A DNA stretch of 64,000 nucleotides from a virus, in the IMG/VR virus record IMGVR_UViG_3300018080_000142, positions 29,680 to 93,679 of that record, one strand, 5' to 3'. Positions 29,610 through 40,157 of the stretch are shown here, piece by piece (the first letter of the stretch is position 1; each line of letters begins with the position of its first letter). Below the pieces are notes generated by a model. The model made no database searches. It was not told where the DNA came from and saw only the letters and a list, made by a program, of their open reading frames with translations. Position numbers and translations under genes: made by a program.

Positions 29610-31759
29610 TGGGTTGGCAGAAACCATATGTCCCGATAACAAAAAGAAAGAATTTCAATCCCTACCCGGTTGCAGGGAATATACCCTTATTCGCTGATGG
29701 CAAGACAAATCCGAAGGTAATCGGTACAAAGCCGTATGAAGAATTTTGGGATGAGCAGTTTGATCGCTGTATAAACGGATACAGCACCGGCGGTATCGAT
29801 ATCCCAGGAAGATATTACTTCTACCTGAATTTCCATATCCTTACCGGTCTTAAAGGTCCGATGTACCCGATGTTTGTTGACCTGGACCTTGAGTACTACC
29901 GTCTTGTGGATTATGTTAAGAAACACCAGAAACCCGGTATAGTATCTCCCAAGGCCCGTAGAAAGGGACTGAGTGAAAAAGCGCAGAACATACTGAGCCA
30001 CGGCATAAGGTTCATCCAGGACTACCGTGGAGCCATCGCTGCCGGTCTGGATACTTACCAGGTCGGGCTCAGGAAAAAGTTCGATGCTGCGCAGTCAAAG
30101 TATCACGATGAATTGCGACTGAATGTCCTAAAGGATAATGAGAAAATGTTCCATGTGGGATATGAACGCAAGGATCCCATCGGTGGTTTCGTAGTTGACG
30201 GTCATGGTGGCCGTCTTTCTTTTGAAACAATGTATGACGATGCCAAGAAACTTGAGGGTGAGTATTTCCATGATGTAGTCTTTGAGGAATCCGGTCAGTT
30301 TAAACTACTTGGTGAGGCATTCGAATCAATAAAGCCTGCCCTGGAATTCGGATCGCTGATGGCCGGAACATTCTATATCTACGGGACCGGTGGCAATATC
30401 CTGTCAACATCCAAGGACTTCAAGGAATTTTGGGATGCTGCAGAGACCTATGGACTGGAAAGATTTTGGGTTCCCGGAACACGGATGTATTATCCATTTT
30501 TCGGTAACAAACTCAGTGAGTATCACACAGATCCGGACAACGGAAAGAAAATTGACGCAATTCCGAACTTGAGGCATATGAAACCATATCAAAGACTTGG
30601 TTGTGAGGACATTGAAGCAGCCAGGGAATATATCCTCAAGAAAAGGGTAGAATATGCCAAACTGCCTAACAAGAAAAAACTGAAGGAACACAACCAGAAC
30701 TATCCTCTGACCATTGAAGAAGCATTTACATCAGGTGGATCCAATAACTTCAATGATGAGTTGATCTACTCGAGATTGTTTGATATAGAAGGCGATACCG
30801 GGATTTACAAGCCTATTGTACTCGAGTGGCTGTATGAGGTCAATGAGGATGGCGTGAAAAAGCGAAAGCTTCCTCTCGAGGTGAGGTGGAGGCCGGCAAA
30901 GAAAAATGACAAGGAAGGGTTGATCGTATGGGTATATCAGTTTCCGAGAAAGGATCTCATAGATCTCGATGTCGGAGGTATTGACGGCTACAACCAGGAC
31001 CAGACTCAGACAGGATCCTCTCTGGGTGCAATGACCGTTGTGAGGCAGGGAAATAAGGTGAACCTCGAGAAAGAAGGAATTCACCGGGCAGAATATCCGG
31101 TCTGCCTGTATTACCAGCGCCCTGCCAGGAAAGAGATCTTTTACGAGATCTGCCTGATGATATCTGTAATGTACGGACTCAGAAGGAATACTATGGCGAA
31201 TGCGGAGCAGGACTTTGTCATAGACTACTACGTAAAAAACGATGGCAGGATATATCTCTCACCGCGTCCGAAATCGTTCGAATCGCAGAAGTCGCAACAA
31301 CTTCACAAGTATGGTGCGAAAATGACCGGTTATTCAAAACCGATGATCCTGGGACTTGTCCAGAGCATGATCGAGGATTTCATCCAGTTCTATAATTTCC
31401 CACCTATGTTGCGTGACATGCTTGCTTATGATGAAGAATACATAGGTACTGACTGGGATTCTGTTGACGCGCTGGCCTATGCCAAGATGCGCATCGAGGA
31501 TATGAAAACCAGACCGCGCCAGGCTCCGGATGAATCGGATGATACTTATGACGAACCTGAATGGAAATATGACAAGGATGGGAATGCTATTTTAGTTGAG
31601 AGAGAACCGGCCGACAGAGGCTCCAAACCAAAGAAGGGAACACCGCTGGAAGGCCCCGGAGGATGGAGACACGGATTCAGTTATGATGAAATTGACAAGG
31701 AAGAAAAAAAGCACCGGGAGGATCTTGACAGCGAGACTGATTGGCAAAAAATACTCTAA
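29609..31759 (+). CDS. terL: Large terminase subunit
   Basis: The protein has 716 residues. The ATPase domain has a Walker A-like SPKARRKGLSEKAQN (about 112-126) and a Walker B HDVVFEESGQF (acidic pair at about 227). The nuclease domain starts at DLDVGGIDGYNQDQTQTGS with a metal-binding Asp, and a further acidic VDALAYAKM lies near residue 640. It would drive DNA packaging through the portal encoded next. The A-site lacks the classic GKS, as is frequent in divergent Bacteroidota-phage TerL. Confidence 0.85.
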   Translation: MGWQKPYVPITKRKNFNPYPVAGNIPLFADGKTNPKVIGTKPYEEFWDEQFDRCINGYSTGGIDIPGRYYFYLNFHILTGLKGPMYPMFVDLDLEYYRLVDYVKKHQKPGIVSPKARRKGLSEKAQNILSHGIRFIQDYRGAIAAGLDTYQVGLRKKFDAAQSKYHDELRLNVLKDNEKMFHVGYERKDPIGGFVVDGHGGRLSFETMYDDAKKLEGEYFHDVVFEESGQFKLLGEAFESIKPALEFGSLMAGTFYIYGTGGNILSTSKDFKEFWDAAETYGLERFWVPGTRMYYPFFGNKLSEYHTDPDNGKKIDAIPNLRHMKPYQRLGCEDIEAAREYILKKRVEYAKLPNKKKLKEHNQNYPLTIEEAFTSGGSNNFNDELIYSRLFDIEGDTGIYKPIVLEWLYEVNEDGVKKRKLPLEVRWRPAKKNDKEGLIVWVYQFPRKDLIDLDVGGIDGYNQDQTQTGSSLGAMTVVRQGNKVNLEKEGIHRAEYPVCLYYQRPARKEIFYEICLMISVMYGLRRNTMANAEQDFVIDYYVKNDGRIYLSPRPKSFESQKSQQLHKYGAKMTGYSKPMILGLVQSMIEDFIQFYNFPPMLRDMLAYDEEYIGTDWDSVDALAYAKMRIEDMKTRPRQAPDESDDTYDEPEWKYDKDGNAILVEREPADRGSKPKKGTPLEGPGGWRHGFSYDEIDKEEKKHREDLDSETDWQKIL

Positions 31760-31804
31760 TAATTTATTATTCTCACGATTTTTTTATATTTTTGGATTGG
31801 TGTA

Positions 31805-34021
31805 ATGTCAATTTTCCCTGATATAACTGATAAGGACTTCTCTTTACGCGGGAAAGAAAACCCCGATGTAAAGCAGATGCTTGATTATGCTGTCCTGCAA
31901 TGGGAGGCCCGCCACGACCGGCGGGAGAGAGTTGAAAAGCTCTACAATTCCTTCAACGGTATAGTTGACGAAGCCGAAATAAATTCCATAATCAAGACCA
32001 CAGGGAAGAAATCCAAAACAAAATATGTCAAATACCGGTTAGGCAGATCCAAGCTTAAGCAGCTCCACGGCGAATTTCTTGAGATACCCATCCAGCCAAT
32101 TGTCCGAAGTACCAATCGTGACGCTCAGAATGAAAGGATGCAGAAATACAAGAAAGCACTGGCATTGTCAGTAGCAAAACCTTTCATCGAACAGGCAAGA
32201 GCAATGGGATACGATGTCTATTCCGGTGTTGAAATACCCGACAAGAACGATAAAAGCTTCTGGAACATCAACAATTTTAAGCTTGCCAATGAGATCATAA
32301 TGAATCATATCATTGAGGACAAGCTCACAAACGAGAGGCTTAAATCAGAATTCCACGCTAACTTTGTTGATCTCACCATTGCGGCCGAGGTTCACGGCAA
32401 AAACGAACGTGATGCCGATGGAAAGGATACCTACCGATTTATTCCGGCAAAATTTGCCCTGTACGAAGAAACAGTATTCGATCCATTCCTTGACAGAACA
32501 CCATACAAGGGTGAGGTAAGATTCATGTATTATCATGAACTCCTATCAAACCCTGAATTTAATCTCGACCAGGATCAGCTTGGAAGGCTGAAAGAGATCA
32601 GGCAAGAATTCAATACCGAAGATAGGCAGGGTAACATTGAAATTATCAATGGTTATCCCGCCTTCCCGGTTTATACGATCCAATGGAAAGGACTGGAAAC
32701 GGTCTACGTAAAGATATCCCCGGCGAAAGATTCCGATGAACCTTACAAAAGGATCCTCAGCAGGGAATATTTCAATGCCAACAAAGGCAAACTCCGCAGG
32801 GATGTCCAGAACGGAAAGTATAAGATCATAAGGAAATACCGGGAAGTGATCTGGACAGCCTCACGCATTACAAAAGACATTTATACCCCGGCCAAAAAGG
32901 AAGAATACATAATCCAGAGACTCAATGAAAATGGCCGGCTTACCGCTGACTTTGACTATACCGGAATGCTTTTCTCAACAGTCAACGGAACCAGGGTATC
33001 GATCCAGGAGATCATATATGAACTCGAGAGGATCTATGATGATATCCGGTTCATGATCAATAAGGAGATCCGTAAGATCAGGGGCGACACGCTTGCCTAT
33101 GACGATGCATTCCTGCCGAAAGGTAAGCGGTTCATTGATATACTTCACAGTATAAGCGAGGACGGTGTTGTTCGATTCAACTCATCGGCTGAAGGTAATC
33201 TCAGCGCATCCGATGTTGATAGCAACAAAGTGGGAATACAATCCCTTAACTTGGGACAGAGCCAGACACTGCTCGTATTGATGAATCAGGCAATGGATAT
33301 CGAAAGGGTCATGGACCGGATTACCGGGATGAATGAATCGCGCCAGGGACTTGAAAAGGCAACTACCACGGCTACGACCAATATAAACAATGTCGAGGCT
33401 TCCAGATCAATGACATACGATATGTTCTATTTCATGTCGGATTACATCGAGAGGGTTCTTGAGAAACTTTGTGAAAAAACAAAACTGAACAAGACATATC
33501 ATGGACTCGATTCACGTCAGTTCATTTTCTCGGACGAGGAAATAAAATACCTGATATCAACGAAAAATCTTATCTACCACAACTACGCGGTTTCAATAGT
33601 TGATGGTAAAAAGGAAAGAGATACCATTCGGAAGATTGAACTTCTGTTCCCGCAGGAGATCAATGCAGGTATGCTCCGAACGAAAGACGTAGCCAAATTC
33701 TATATGGAGAGCAATTTTGCCAAGGCCATCAAGATACTTGACCAGGCTCATGAAGAACTTGCTACGATCCGTAAACAGGAAATCAAAGCTTCCCAGGAAG
33801 CGAAACAGCAGGAGGTTGAGGCCAAGCTTAAAATAGCTACCGATGACCGCGAGGACAACCAGCAGCATGACAAGGAAATGGAACTGCTTCGTACCGAGGG
33901 CAAGAAAGAAGTGGAGGTTCTCAAAGGTGCTATGAAGGCCACCCAGGATTTTCAAAATGATCTTGGGAAAGCCAACATCGAAAAACAGAAATCATCCCCT
34001 GAAAATCCATTCGAGACTTAA
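31805..34021 (+). CDS. Portal protein
   Basis: The 738-residue protein lies between TerL and the scaffold/capsid genes. The N-terminal region has RRERVEKLYNSFNGIVDEAE and GRSKLKQLHGEFLEIPIQP. A long helical region near 445-460 (IQEIIYELERIYDDIRFMIN) and a C-terminal coiled coil (LKIATDDREDNQQHDKEMEL) match large podovirus/crAss-type portals. It forms the dodecameric DNA channel of the capsid vertex. Confidence 0.8.
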   Translation: MSIFPDITDKDFSLRGKENPDVKQMLDYAVLQWEARHDRRERVEKLYNSFNGIVDEAEINSIIKTTGKKSKTKYVKYRLGRSKLKQLHGEFLEIPIQPIVRSTNRDAQNERMQKYKKALALSVAKPFIEQARAMGYDVYSGVEIPDKNDKSFWNINNFKLANEIIMNHIIEDKLTNERLKSEFHANFVDLTIAAEVHGKNERDADGKDTYRFIPAKFALYEETVFDPFLDRTPYKGEVRFMYYHELLSNPEFNLDQDQLGRLKEIRQEFNTEDRQGNIEIINGYPAFPVYTIQWKGLETVYVKISPAKDSDEPYKRILSREYFNANKGKLRRDVQNGKYKIIRKYREVIWTASRITKDIYTPAKKEEYIIQRLNENGRLTADFDYTGMLFSTVNGTRVSIQEIIYELERIYDDIRFMINKEIRKIRGDTLAYDDAFLPKGKRFIDILHSISEDGVVRFNSSAEGNLSASDVDSNKVGIQSLNLGQSQTLLVLMNQAMDIERVMDRITGMNESRQGLEKATTTATTNINNVEASRSMTYDMFYFMSDYIERVLEKLCEKTKLNKTYHGLDSRQFIFSDEEIKYLISTKNLIYHNYAVSIVDGKKERDTIRKIELLFPQEINAGMLRTKDVAKFYMESNFAKAIKILDQAHEELATIRKQEIKASQEAKQQEVEAKLKIATDDREDNQQHDKEMELLRTEGKKEVEVLKGAMKATQDFQNDLGKANIEKQKSSPENPFET

Positions 34022-34046
34022 TTTTTTTATTTAATACATTATTATT

Positions 34047-35318
34047 ATGACTGATGACACACAAACAAAAACAGGATTCCAGGAAGTCGATGAAGAAGAT
34101 GACTTCGAATTCGGGGGTACTGGGAAAGGAGAAGGTGGATCTGATGAAGGATCTGAAGGAGGATCCGCTGCTTCCAGAAGTTCCGGGGGCGATGATAGTG
34201 ACGATAGCGGGTCGAAAGGTGATGATGGGGCAGAGAGCAAGAAAGGATCTGAGTCAGGCGCTGCAGGAGATGGCAGCGGAGATATGGCTGGCTCGGCAGA
34301 AGAAACTGGCGATGATACCGGGGAGGGCGGTGATGAAGAAGGAGAAGGAAAAGGAGAAGAAGGATCGGCAGGCGAAGGTGGCGAAGGAGAGGATGATTTC
34401 TTCGGTTCAGTCGAGGAAGAAGGCGGAGAGGAAGGTAAAACTGAAGGTTTCGACTTCAAAGCATTCGCACCGGAATTCGGCATTGAACTCGAGGAAGGTA
34501 CTCAGCAGGAGTTCCGTGAGAAGATAACTGAAAAGATCGAAGCGGCAAAGCAGGATTTCAAGCTTGACGACTATTCCCCGGATGCTCAGATGATCATAAA
34601 GCATCTGAATCAAAATGAAGGTAAAGTTGAGGATTTCTTCAACAACGAAAATATTAACTCCCTGCAGGCCGTTATGGGTCTGGATCCCGAGCAGAAATTT
34701 CTGTATGTTCGTACAGGCGAACTTTCCAGGGCAGGTCTCGATGCTGAAAAAGCTTCCGAGCAGGCTGCCCAGGAAATAGAGCAGATGAGTGCAAGGGAGG
34801 TCAAGAACGTTGCCGATTCGATTGACGATGACGCAAGGAAATTGATCACTGAGGAAGTGAACAAGATAGTCACTGGCAGGGAGGAAGTTATTTCACAGCA
34901 AACTGAAAAACGGAAGTTAAGAGTTCAGCAAGAAATAGAGTCGTTGAAAGCTCATGTAAATTCCCAGGACGAGTTCATGGGAATCAAACTTACCCCAAAG
35001 GCCAAGCAAAACATTGTTTCGCAGATTGAGTCTGGTGAGTTTGACAAAGTGACAAATGCAACGCCTGCTGCATCAAAATTTGCAGCTTACATGCTTGCAA
35101 AGTATGGAACTAAGATTGCCAAGAACTATGCTGATAAAGCATCGATACAGAATCGAAAAGGTCACAACGCCGCTCTTGATGGTCAGTTAGGTGCATTGCA
35201 CAACATTCCTGACGAGGCCAAGGGCAAGAAAACAGGTCATCAACAGACAGCTCAAGGAGAGAAAGGTAAGTTTGATGACTTCAGCGATGACATTTTCGAG
35301 GACGAAGGCGAGGCTTAA
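34047..35318 (+). CDS. Acidic scaffold-like protein
   Basis: The 423-residue protein has a first ~135 residues that are low complexity (Gly, Ser, Glu, Asp). A helical domain follows (EFREKITEKIEAAKQDF, and later VISQQTEKRKLRVQQEIESL). An acidic helical protein directly between portal and major capsid protein is the usual position and composition of a scaffolding protein, present transiently in procapsids. The repetitive Gly/Glu/Ser codons also create a long antisense frame, which is not a gene. Confidence 0.7.
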   Translation: MTDDTQTKTGFQEVDEEDDFEFGGTGKGEGGSDEGSEGGSAASRSSGGDDSDDSGSKGDDGAESKKGSESGAAGDGSGDMAGSAEETGDDTGEGGDEEGEGKGEEGSAGEGGEGEDDFFGSVEEEGGEEGKTEGFDFKAFAPEFGIELEEGTQQEFREKITEKIEAAKQDFKLDDYSPDAQMIIKHLNQNEGKVEDFFNNENINSLQAVMGLDPEQKFLYVRTGELSRAGLDAEKASEQAAQEIEQMSAREVKNVADSIDDDARKLITEEVNKIVTGREEVISQQTEKRKLRVQQEIESLKAHVNSQDEFMGIKLTPKAKQNIVSQIESGEFDKVTNATPAASKFAAYMLAKYGTKIAKNYADKASIQNRKGHNAALDGQLGALHNIPDEAKGKKTGHQQTAQGEKGKFDDFSDDIFEDEGEA

Positions 35319-35375
35319 CAGGGGATTGGCTGAGTGACGCAGAAAATTACTATCAATTTCTAAATCATTCAGACA

Positions 35376-36884
35376 ATGAAAATTAAAATTGTTCATGGTA
35401 GTGTGAGCGAAGGTGATGCTCAAGAATTTCACTTGGTACAGAATCACCTTCTGGATCCTACCAAAAATATTGACAGGGTCATTATGTATGCCGAGCAAAG
35501 GCATCTCATGACTCTTTTGACATCCGGGGCCAGGGACGCACGTTACACGGCTCCCGGTGTAACTCCTAAAGGGGGCGATACTGTTACGACAAAGATCCAG
35601 CCGATACCGCAAGGTGAGATGGTATCTTCAAACGCATGGTCTTACAAGATCATGGGTCGTATTCAGAAAGCTTCTGAAGTCGTTGGAACTGCCGCCGTCG
35701 GGACAGTTACAACAGGAACTACCACAAAAGGCGGAACTTTTGCATTATACCTGAAGGATTCCTATATGACCATTGGCATGAACTGTGTGTTCCCGAATGG
35801 AGAGCATGCAAGAGTTATGTCACGCCCAACCGGTCATGACGGGAAATTCCTTTATCGTTTCGAATGTTTCCCCGGCAAAACCTTTTCCTGGGCAACGTGG
35901 ATAGGTACGCAGATCGGTCGTAAGACTGTATTCGGCGGATATACCACGTATGGCGAAAGGTCAAGACGGGGTTACGGCCATTTCCACTATCCGGATCGTT
36001 ACATTCAGCACACAACAAAGCAGAGAAAGTCAATCTCTCTGTCAGGTGATGTTAACGCAAATGAGGTTATCTGGTACTCAGTAAACGAATCGAGAGGTTT
36101 TGTTTATGAGGCAGAAGCTCAGATGCGGGCGCAATTCCTGCTGGAAGATGAGTACAGACTCTGGTGGGCTGAATCAACGATGAGGGATCAATACGGTAAC
36201 CTGCTTCCCCGTCCTTCCATGCAGGACGAGTACGGCCAGGACATTGTAGCTGGTGACGGTTGGGTGAAGCAGATCGAAGGTGCAAACGACCTCGAGGCCA
36301 GTGGCATCGATGGCTCTGCAACCTACGATGACTTTGCCGACATGATCCGGACCCTGAAGAAGAAGAAAAACCGGATTTCAGGGAATACCTGGATTGTTGT
36401 TACCGGTGCTGACGGTATGCAGAACGCACATGACGTTGCTGCCGGAAGATTCAACGCTGGTAACCCGCTTGTACAGCAAGTCAACCAAACGAGTGCAGCT
36501 GGTGGGGCAGAGCCCTACGTTGGCTACAACTTCAAGAGGCTGAACATCGCTGGCGAGCAGTTGATCTTTGTTGAGAACCCAATGCATGATGACGAGGAAA
36601 AGTTCCCGGCAAAACTCACCAACGGCAAGCCGAGGATGAGCATGACATATTACTTCATGGACCTGGACGTTGACTTCAAGGGAAGGAAGAACGTGGAGAT
36701 CCGCTCGCGCGGGCGTGCAGGCGTGAACAGGAATATTGTATATTACTGGGAAAATGGTATGACAGGTGAGGGTACGCCCATGAGTCCTGTCGATGCCAAG
36801 GCGTTCCATATGCTTAAAGAGACTCTGCTTGCAGTGTTCAACACCAAGTCATGTGGAATCATCACACCGTCACTGACAGCATAA
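35376..36884 (+). CDS. Major capsid protein
   Basis: The 502-residue protein begins with an N-arm and a helix PTKNIDRVIMYAEQRHLMTLL. Other stretches include YGERSRRGYGHFHYPDRYIQH and RISGNTWIVVTGADGMQNAHD. Length, position after the scaffold, and the following terminator fit an HK97-fold major capsid protein. The YGERSRRGYG...YPDRY pattern is, from memory, seen in crAss-like capsid proteins; this was not checked. Confidence 0.8.
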   Translation: MKIKIVHGSVSEGDAQEFHLVQNHLLDPTKNIDRVIMYAEQRHLMTLLTSGARDARYTAPGVTPKGGDTVTTKIQPIPQGEMVSSNAWSYKIMGRIQKASEVVGTAAVGTVTTGTTTKGGTFALYLKDSYMTIGMNCVFPNGEHARVMSRPTGHDGKFLYRFECFPGKTFSWATWIGTQIGRKTVFGGYTTYGERSRRGYGHFHYPDRYIQHTTKQRKSISLSGDVNANEVIWYSVNESRGFVYEAEAQMRAQFLLEDEYRLWWAESTMRDQYGNLLPRPSMQDEYGQDIVAGDGWVKQIEGANDLEASGIDGSATYDDFADMIRTLKKKKNRISGNTWIVVTGADGMQNAHDVAAGRFNAGNPLVQQVNQTSAAGGAEPYVGYNFKRLNIAGEQLIFVENPMHDDEEKFPAKLTNGKPRMSMTYYFMDLDVDFKGRKNVEIRSRGRAGVNRNIVYYWENGMTGEGTPMSPVDAKAFHMLKETLLAVFNTKSCGIITPSLTA

Positions 36885-36885
36885 A

Positions 36886-36921
36886 GGTCGGGGGATAACT
36901 TCCCCTTACCTTCTTTTTTTT
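36886..36921 (+). terminator. Intrinsic terminator after the capsid gene
   Basis: AAGGT-c-GGGG-ATAACTT-CCCC-TT-ACCTT followed by a long T tract. It lies directly after the major capsid stop and would limit read-through from this highly expressed gene. Confidence 0.75.
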
Positions 36922-36959
36922 TATATTTTTTTTTTAACATTTTTTTTATTTTATCAATT

Positions 36960-37865
36960 ATGGCAAGAGAATTAGTAACATATCATGAACGGTTATGGAT
37001 CAGAGATAATGCAGTTATCCAGATGGGATCCAAGATTAAGTATGATGTCATGGACGTTGACAAGGTGGCTGAACGGATCAGTAAGGAAAGAAAGAGCGAA
37101 GGGATGACACCTTGGGTTGAAATTCAGCCTATCAGCGAGGACATGCATAAATCTCCCAACAGGGTTGCTACCTTTCAGAAAGATCCAAAAACCGGTGTCC
37201 TGTATGGAATCGCAATCGACCAGGATGAATTCGGAAATATCAGATGGCAGAAAATCCAGCTGCATGATCATCTATCACTTAATCTGGACAAAAGGGATGA
37301 TTCGCGTATCTGGGCAGCTATCCGGTTCCATCCTGATATCCAGGGATCCCCCTGGCAGAAACAGGCTCCTTACTACAAGATCTATGATCCTGTCGAGGAA
37401 GCCAGGAAAGAAATTTCTGAAGTAGAACAGGTCCGTACAGCTTTTCTCAGGGTAGAAAAGCTCCTGGACAATCCCAAAAGTATGGTCCACTTTGCAAGGT
37501 TCCTCGGTGAAGACCTTATGGAAAATGCAAATCACAGGATCGTCAAGGGAAGACTTCTGGCTGCAGCAAGGAATCATCCATTTGATTTCAACCAGAAATG
37601 GGAAAGCAAGGCTAGAAGTCATGCCGAACACTACTTTTCTGCAAAGTCTCTGGGTATTATTGAAAGCTATGCTGATCGCGGACTTATCTTCAGGGGAATA
37701 GCACTTGGGTTCAGCGATCAGGAAGCAATAAAATTTCTCAGCAATGACAGTTCTGTAATGAACTCGGTTGTCAGCGAACTCGAGGAAAAAGACGTTGTTG
37801 TACAGTCGGTGGCAAAAACTGTCGGAGATGTTGAGAAAGTTGAAGCAGACGAAGAATTCAGTTAA
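36960..37865 (+). CDS. Hypothetical structural-region protein, 301 aa
   Basis: Soluble, with a beta-rich first half and a helical second half (EARKEISEVEQVRTAFLRVE, FNQKWESKARSHAEHYFSA). Not recognised. The location between capsid and connector genes suggests a virion or assembly protein. Confidence 0.55.
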   Translation: MARELVTYHERLWIRDNAVIQMGSKIKYDVMDVDKVAERISKERKSEGMTPWVEIQPISEDMHKSPNRVATFQKDPKTGVLYGIAIDQDEFGNIRWQKIQLHDHLSLNLDKRDDSRIWAAIRFHPDIQGSPWQKQAPYYKIYDPVEEARKEISEVEQVRTAFLRVEKLLDNPKSMVHFARFLGEDLMENANHRIVKGRLLAAARNHPFDFNQKWESKARSHAEHYFSAKSLGIIESYADRGLIFRGIALGFSDQEAIKFLSNDSSVMNSVVSELEEKDVVVQSVAKTVGDVEKVEADEEFS

Positions 37866-37870
37866 TAGTT

Positions 37871-38674
37871 ATGAACGTAGTACAGCTTCATGAAAGGGTT
37901 CGATTCTGGGTGGACATAGTCTCGTCCACCCGGTTCGAGTCTGAAGATATCGACAATGCTTTAAATGTCGCATCTGACAATAAGGTTCGTGAATCCTATG
38001 ACAAAGGGAGGTTTATGAACAAATCAGATGCTTTCCAGAAAGTTCAGAGGATCCGTGATGAACTGGGTCCGATCGTCAAGAAGCTTACAGAAGGTAGCGG
38101 TCTGGCAATAAGTTCCGATCTGATAACCATCGATAGCGATATCAGTTACAGATACATGCTCTCCATAAGGGCCAAATTCGGCCTTAGCGGTTGGCATCCA
38201 TGCTTTCCGCTGACCTACAACAGAAAGAATGTTGTTGAAAGAAACCCGTACCGCAGGGTCAGAACAACGCCTGTTTCAAAGGTCTACTACAATGAAGATA
38301 CCAACGGAATCAACATAAGCCATAATATACCTACTGCACTTGATGATGCAGAGATATATTACCTGGCGGATCCGGCAATAATAAATTATGGAATTGAATA
38401 TTCATCATCCAAGACTTTTACTGACGGTGACGTTGTCTATGCTGTCGAGGAAACAGTCTATGGTGGAGTTACATATAAGATCGGTGATGCAATAACTATT
38501 TCAGCACCGACACTTTCAATTACATCAGGGTTAGTCGTGTTTGACTATGTGGATTGTGATATACGTGCGTCCACGCATGAAGAAATCTCACGAAGGGGAG
38601 CATACAGTTGTCTTATAACAGCAGGGGAGATAGACAAGGCTAACCAGTTAATGCAAGAAATTATGGCCTCATAA
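37871..38674 (+). CDS. Putative head-tail connector/ring protein
   Basis: The 267-residue protein has an N-terminal helical part (LHERVRFWVDIVSSTRFESE) and an extended beta-rich C-terminal part. The layout is like the adaptor and ring proteins of podoviruses, and similar in style to the genes at 60498 and 61554. Assignment is by position and style only. Confidence 0.5.
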   Translation: MNVVQLHERVRFWVDIVSSTRFESEDIDNALNVASDNKVRESYDKGRFMNKSDAFQKVQRIRDELGPIVKKLTEGSGLAISSDLITIDSDISYRYMLSIRAKFGLSGWHPCFPLTYNRKNVVERNPYRRVRTTPVSKVYYNEDTNGINISHNIPTALDDAEIYYLADPAIINYGIEYSSSKTFTDGDVVYAVEETVYGGVTYKIGDAITISAPTLSITSGLVVFDYVDCDIRASTHEEISRRGAYSCLITAGEIDKANQLMQEIMAS

Positions 38675-38719
38675 GGCTTATTTATAACCAGGTGTCATAT
38701 CACCGCAAACTTTTTTAAA

Positions 38720-39838
38720 ATGAAAAAAAGACCATTAGTCGCAGTCCTCAACACAATTGAGGCTTCCGGCGCACAAGTAATCTCTGACACTAATGAGTGG
38801 GGGATCGTGAAAACTTCTGCCGGTAACGAACTTCTCTTGGGAATGTTCAGGACCGGTCACATCGTCCGGTCAGAATCTTTCGACCCGGTCGCTGAGACAA
38901 GTCAGATCGTGGTAATTGACGCAGTAGCCGTTCCGGAGGTTATTACGGCAAGTACCAGGTATCGGATCGAAATTGGTAATCCGGACGATAAGTATGAGAC
39001 ACACCGGAGGTTTCCAAGTGTCCATGCTTACACGACAGCTGCAAATCTGAGCGGTACAGCTTCGACCGACAGGGCGAATGTCTATAACGCTCTCGCCGAC
39101 AAGATCAACGGTTATGCAACGAATAATGCTACGGCTTATCCGCTGACAGTCGTTGACTTCACACTCGGTACATCAACAGGTGATGCTTTCACCAACTTTA
39201 TTGTAGGTGAAACCGTAACCCAGGAAACATCCAGTGAGACCGCGCGTGTAGCACGCTGCACCATCACTTCAGGGTCGATGGCAACCGATGACGCTGCCGG
39301 GAAGATCTGGCTGTTTGACCGCAGTGCTGATGCTCCGACCTGGCTTGAAACTCTCAAGACCCTTTCAGCTGGCGGTGGAACAGGAGAAAGTAACTGCGTA
39401 GTAAGTCAGACCAATGCAACCACGGTCTATGACCAGGGACTTGCTATTGAGGACTCAGCCGGATATTTCATCAGCACAATCGGCCGTGCCGGTGCAAACT
39501 GGGTAGGCGCCACTCAGGGATTCCAGACTGCAGTTGCAGAAGTTTCCCTGGCTCCCGTTTATTCAATGGGTATCGGTTCTGTCATGGCGCAGCTCGTCCC
39601 AAGGTATGACCATAGCATGCAGGACGTTGTTTCAGGCTTCCTGGAATACGAACTGCAGGATGGTGATGCCTTTGACGTTGCCAAAACATATCGCAAGTAT
39701 GTCATCACCGTCAGGGACGGCGATGAGGATGCGATGGCCGGAGAACCGCAAGCTGCCGACACCCAGGTAATTCTCTATGTGGATTACGCTGACGGCGATC
39801 TTGCAGACTTTAATACCGCAATCGGGAACTTGACTTAA
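38720..39838 (+). CDS. Probable capsid-associated or auxiliary structural protein
   Basis: The 372-residue beta-rich protein is rich in Thr, Ala and Gly, with no low-complexity tail. It is bracketed by its own terminator downstream (39848-39877). Strong isolation and composition suggest an abundant virion protein such as a head auxiliary or decoration protein. Confidence 0.5.
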   Translation: MKKRPLVAVLNTIEASGAQVISDTNEWGIVKTSAGNELLLGMFRTGHIVRSESFDPVAETSQIVVIDAVAVPEVITASTRYRIEIGNPDDKYETHRRFPSVHAYTTAANLSGTASTDRANVYNALADKINGYATNNATAYPLTVVDFTLGTSTGDAFTNFIVGETVTQETSSETARVARCTITSGSMATDDAAGKIWLFDRSADAPTWLETLKTLSAGGGTGESNCVVSQTNATTVYDQGLAIEDSAGYFISTIGRAGANWVGATQGFQTAVAEVSLAPVYSMGIGSVMAQLVPRYDHSMQDVVSGFLEYELQDGDAFDVAKTYRKYVITVRDGDEDAMAGEPQAADTQVILYVDYADGDLADFNTAIGNLT

Positions 39839-39847
39839 TAGATGATT

Positions 39848-39877
39848 GAGAGGGGGTAATTCCCCTCTCTTATCTTT
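39848..39877 (+). terminator. Intrinsic terminator
   Basis: GAGAGGGG-GTAATT-CCCCTCTC followed by TTATCTTTT, 10 bp after the stop of the 372-residue structural gene. Confidence 0.8.
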
Positions 39878-39890
39878 TACTTATTAAGTT

Positions 39891-40157
39891 ATGGATCCGA
39901 AGGACTACAGCGGTAGACCCATTCACTATTCCGGTAAGTGGGGCCAGGTAGCCTGGACAGATGGTAAATACGATCCGGGTCAGGTATTTCGTTTATACCT
40001 GGCTACACCAAAAGTTCTCGTCCTCAAGGGAACCAAAATGAATAACGGTGATGCCTTCGCCGTAACTCTTAATGAAGGATACCATAACTTTATGTGTGAC
40101 ATGATTATTGAAACAGGCTCGGATGCTGATGTATCCGATGTAATTGCATTATTCTGA
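39891..40157 (+). CDS. Small structural-region protein, 88 aa
   Basis: Beta-rich (VFRLYLATPKVLVLKGTKM, then FMCDMIIETGSDADVSD). Its stop overlaps the next ATG (TGATGAG). Probably a virion or assembly protein; not recognised. Confidence 0.5.
   Translation: MDPKDYSGRPIHYSGKWGQVAWTDGKYDPGQVFRLYLATPKVLVLKGTKMNNGDAFAVTLNEGYHNFMCDMIIETGSDADVSDVIALF

Noticed and set aside
34031-34483. Pro/Ser-rich 150-aa frame antisense to the scaffold gene
   Set aside because: It mirrors the Gly/Glu/Ser/Asp-rich codons of the scaffold-like gene and has no independent context.
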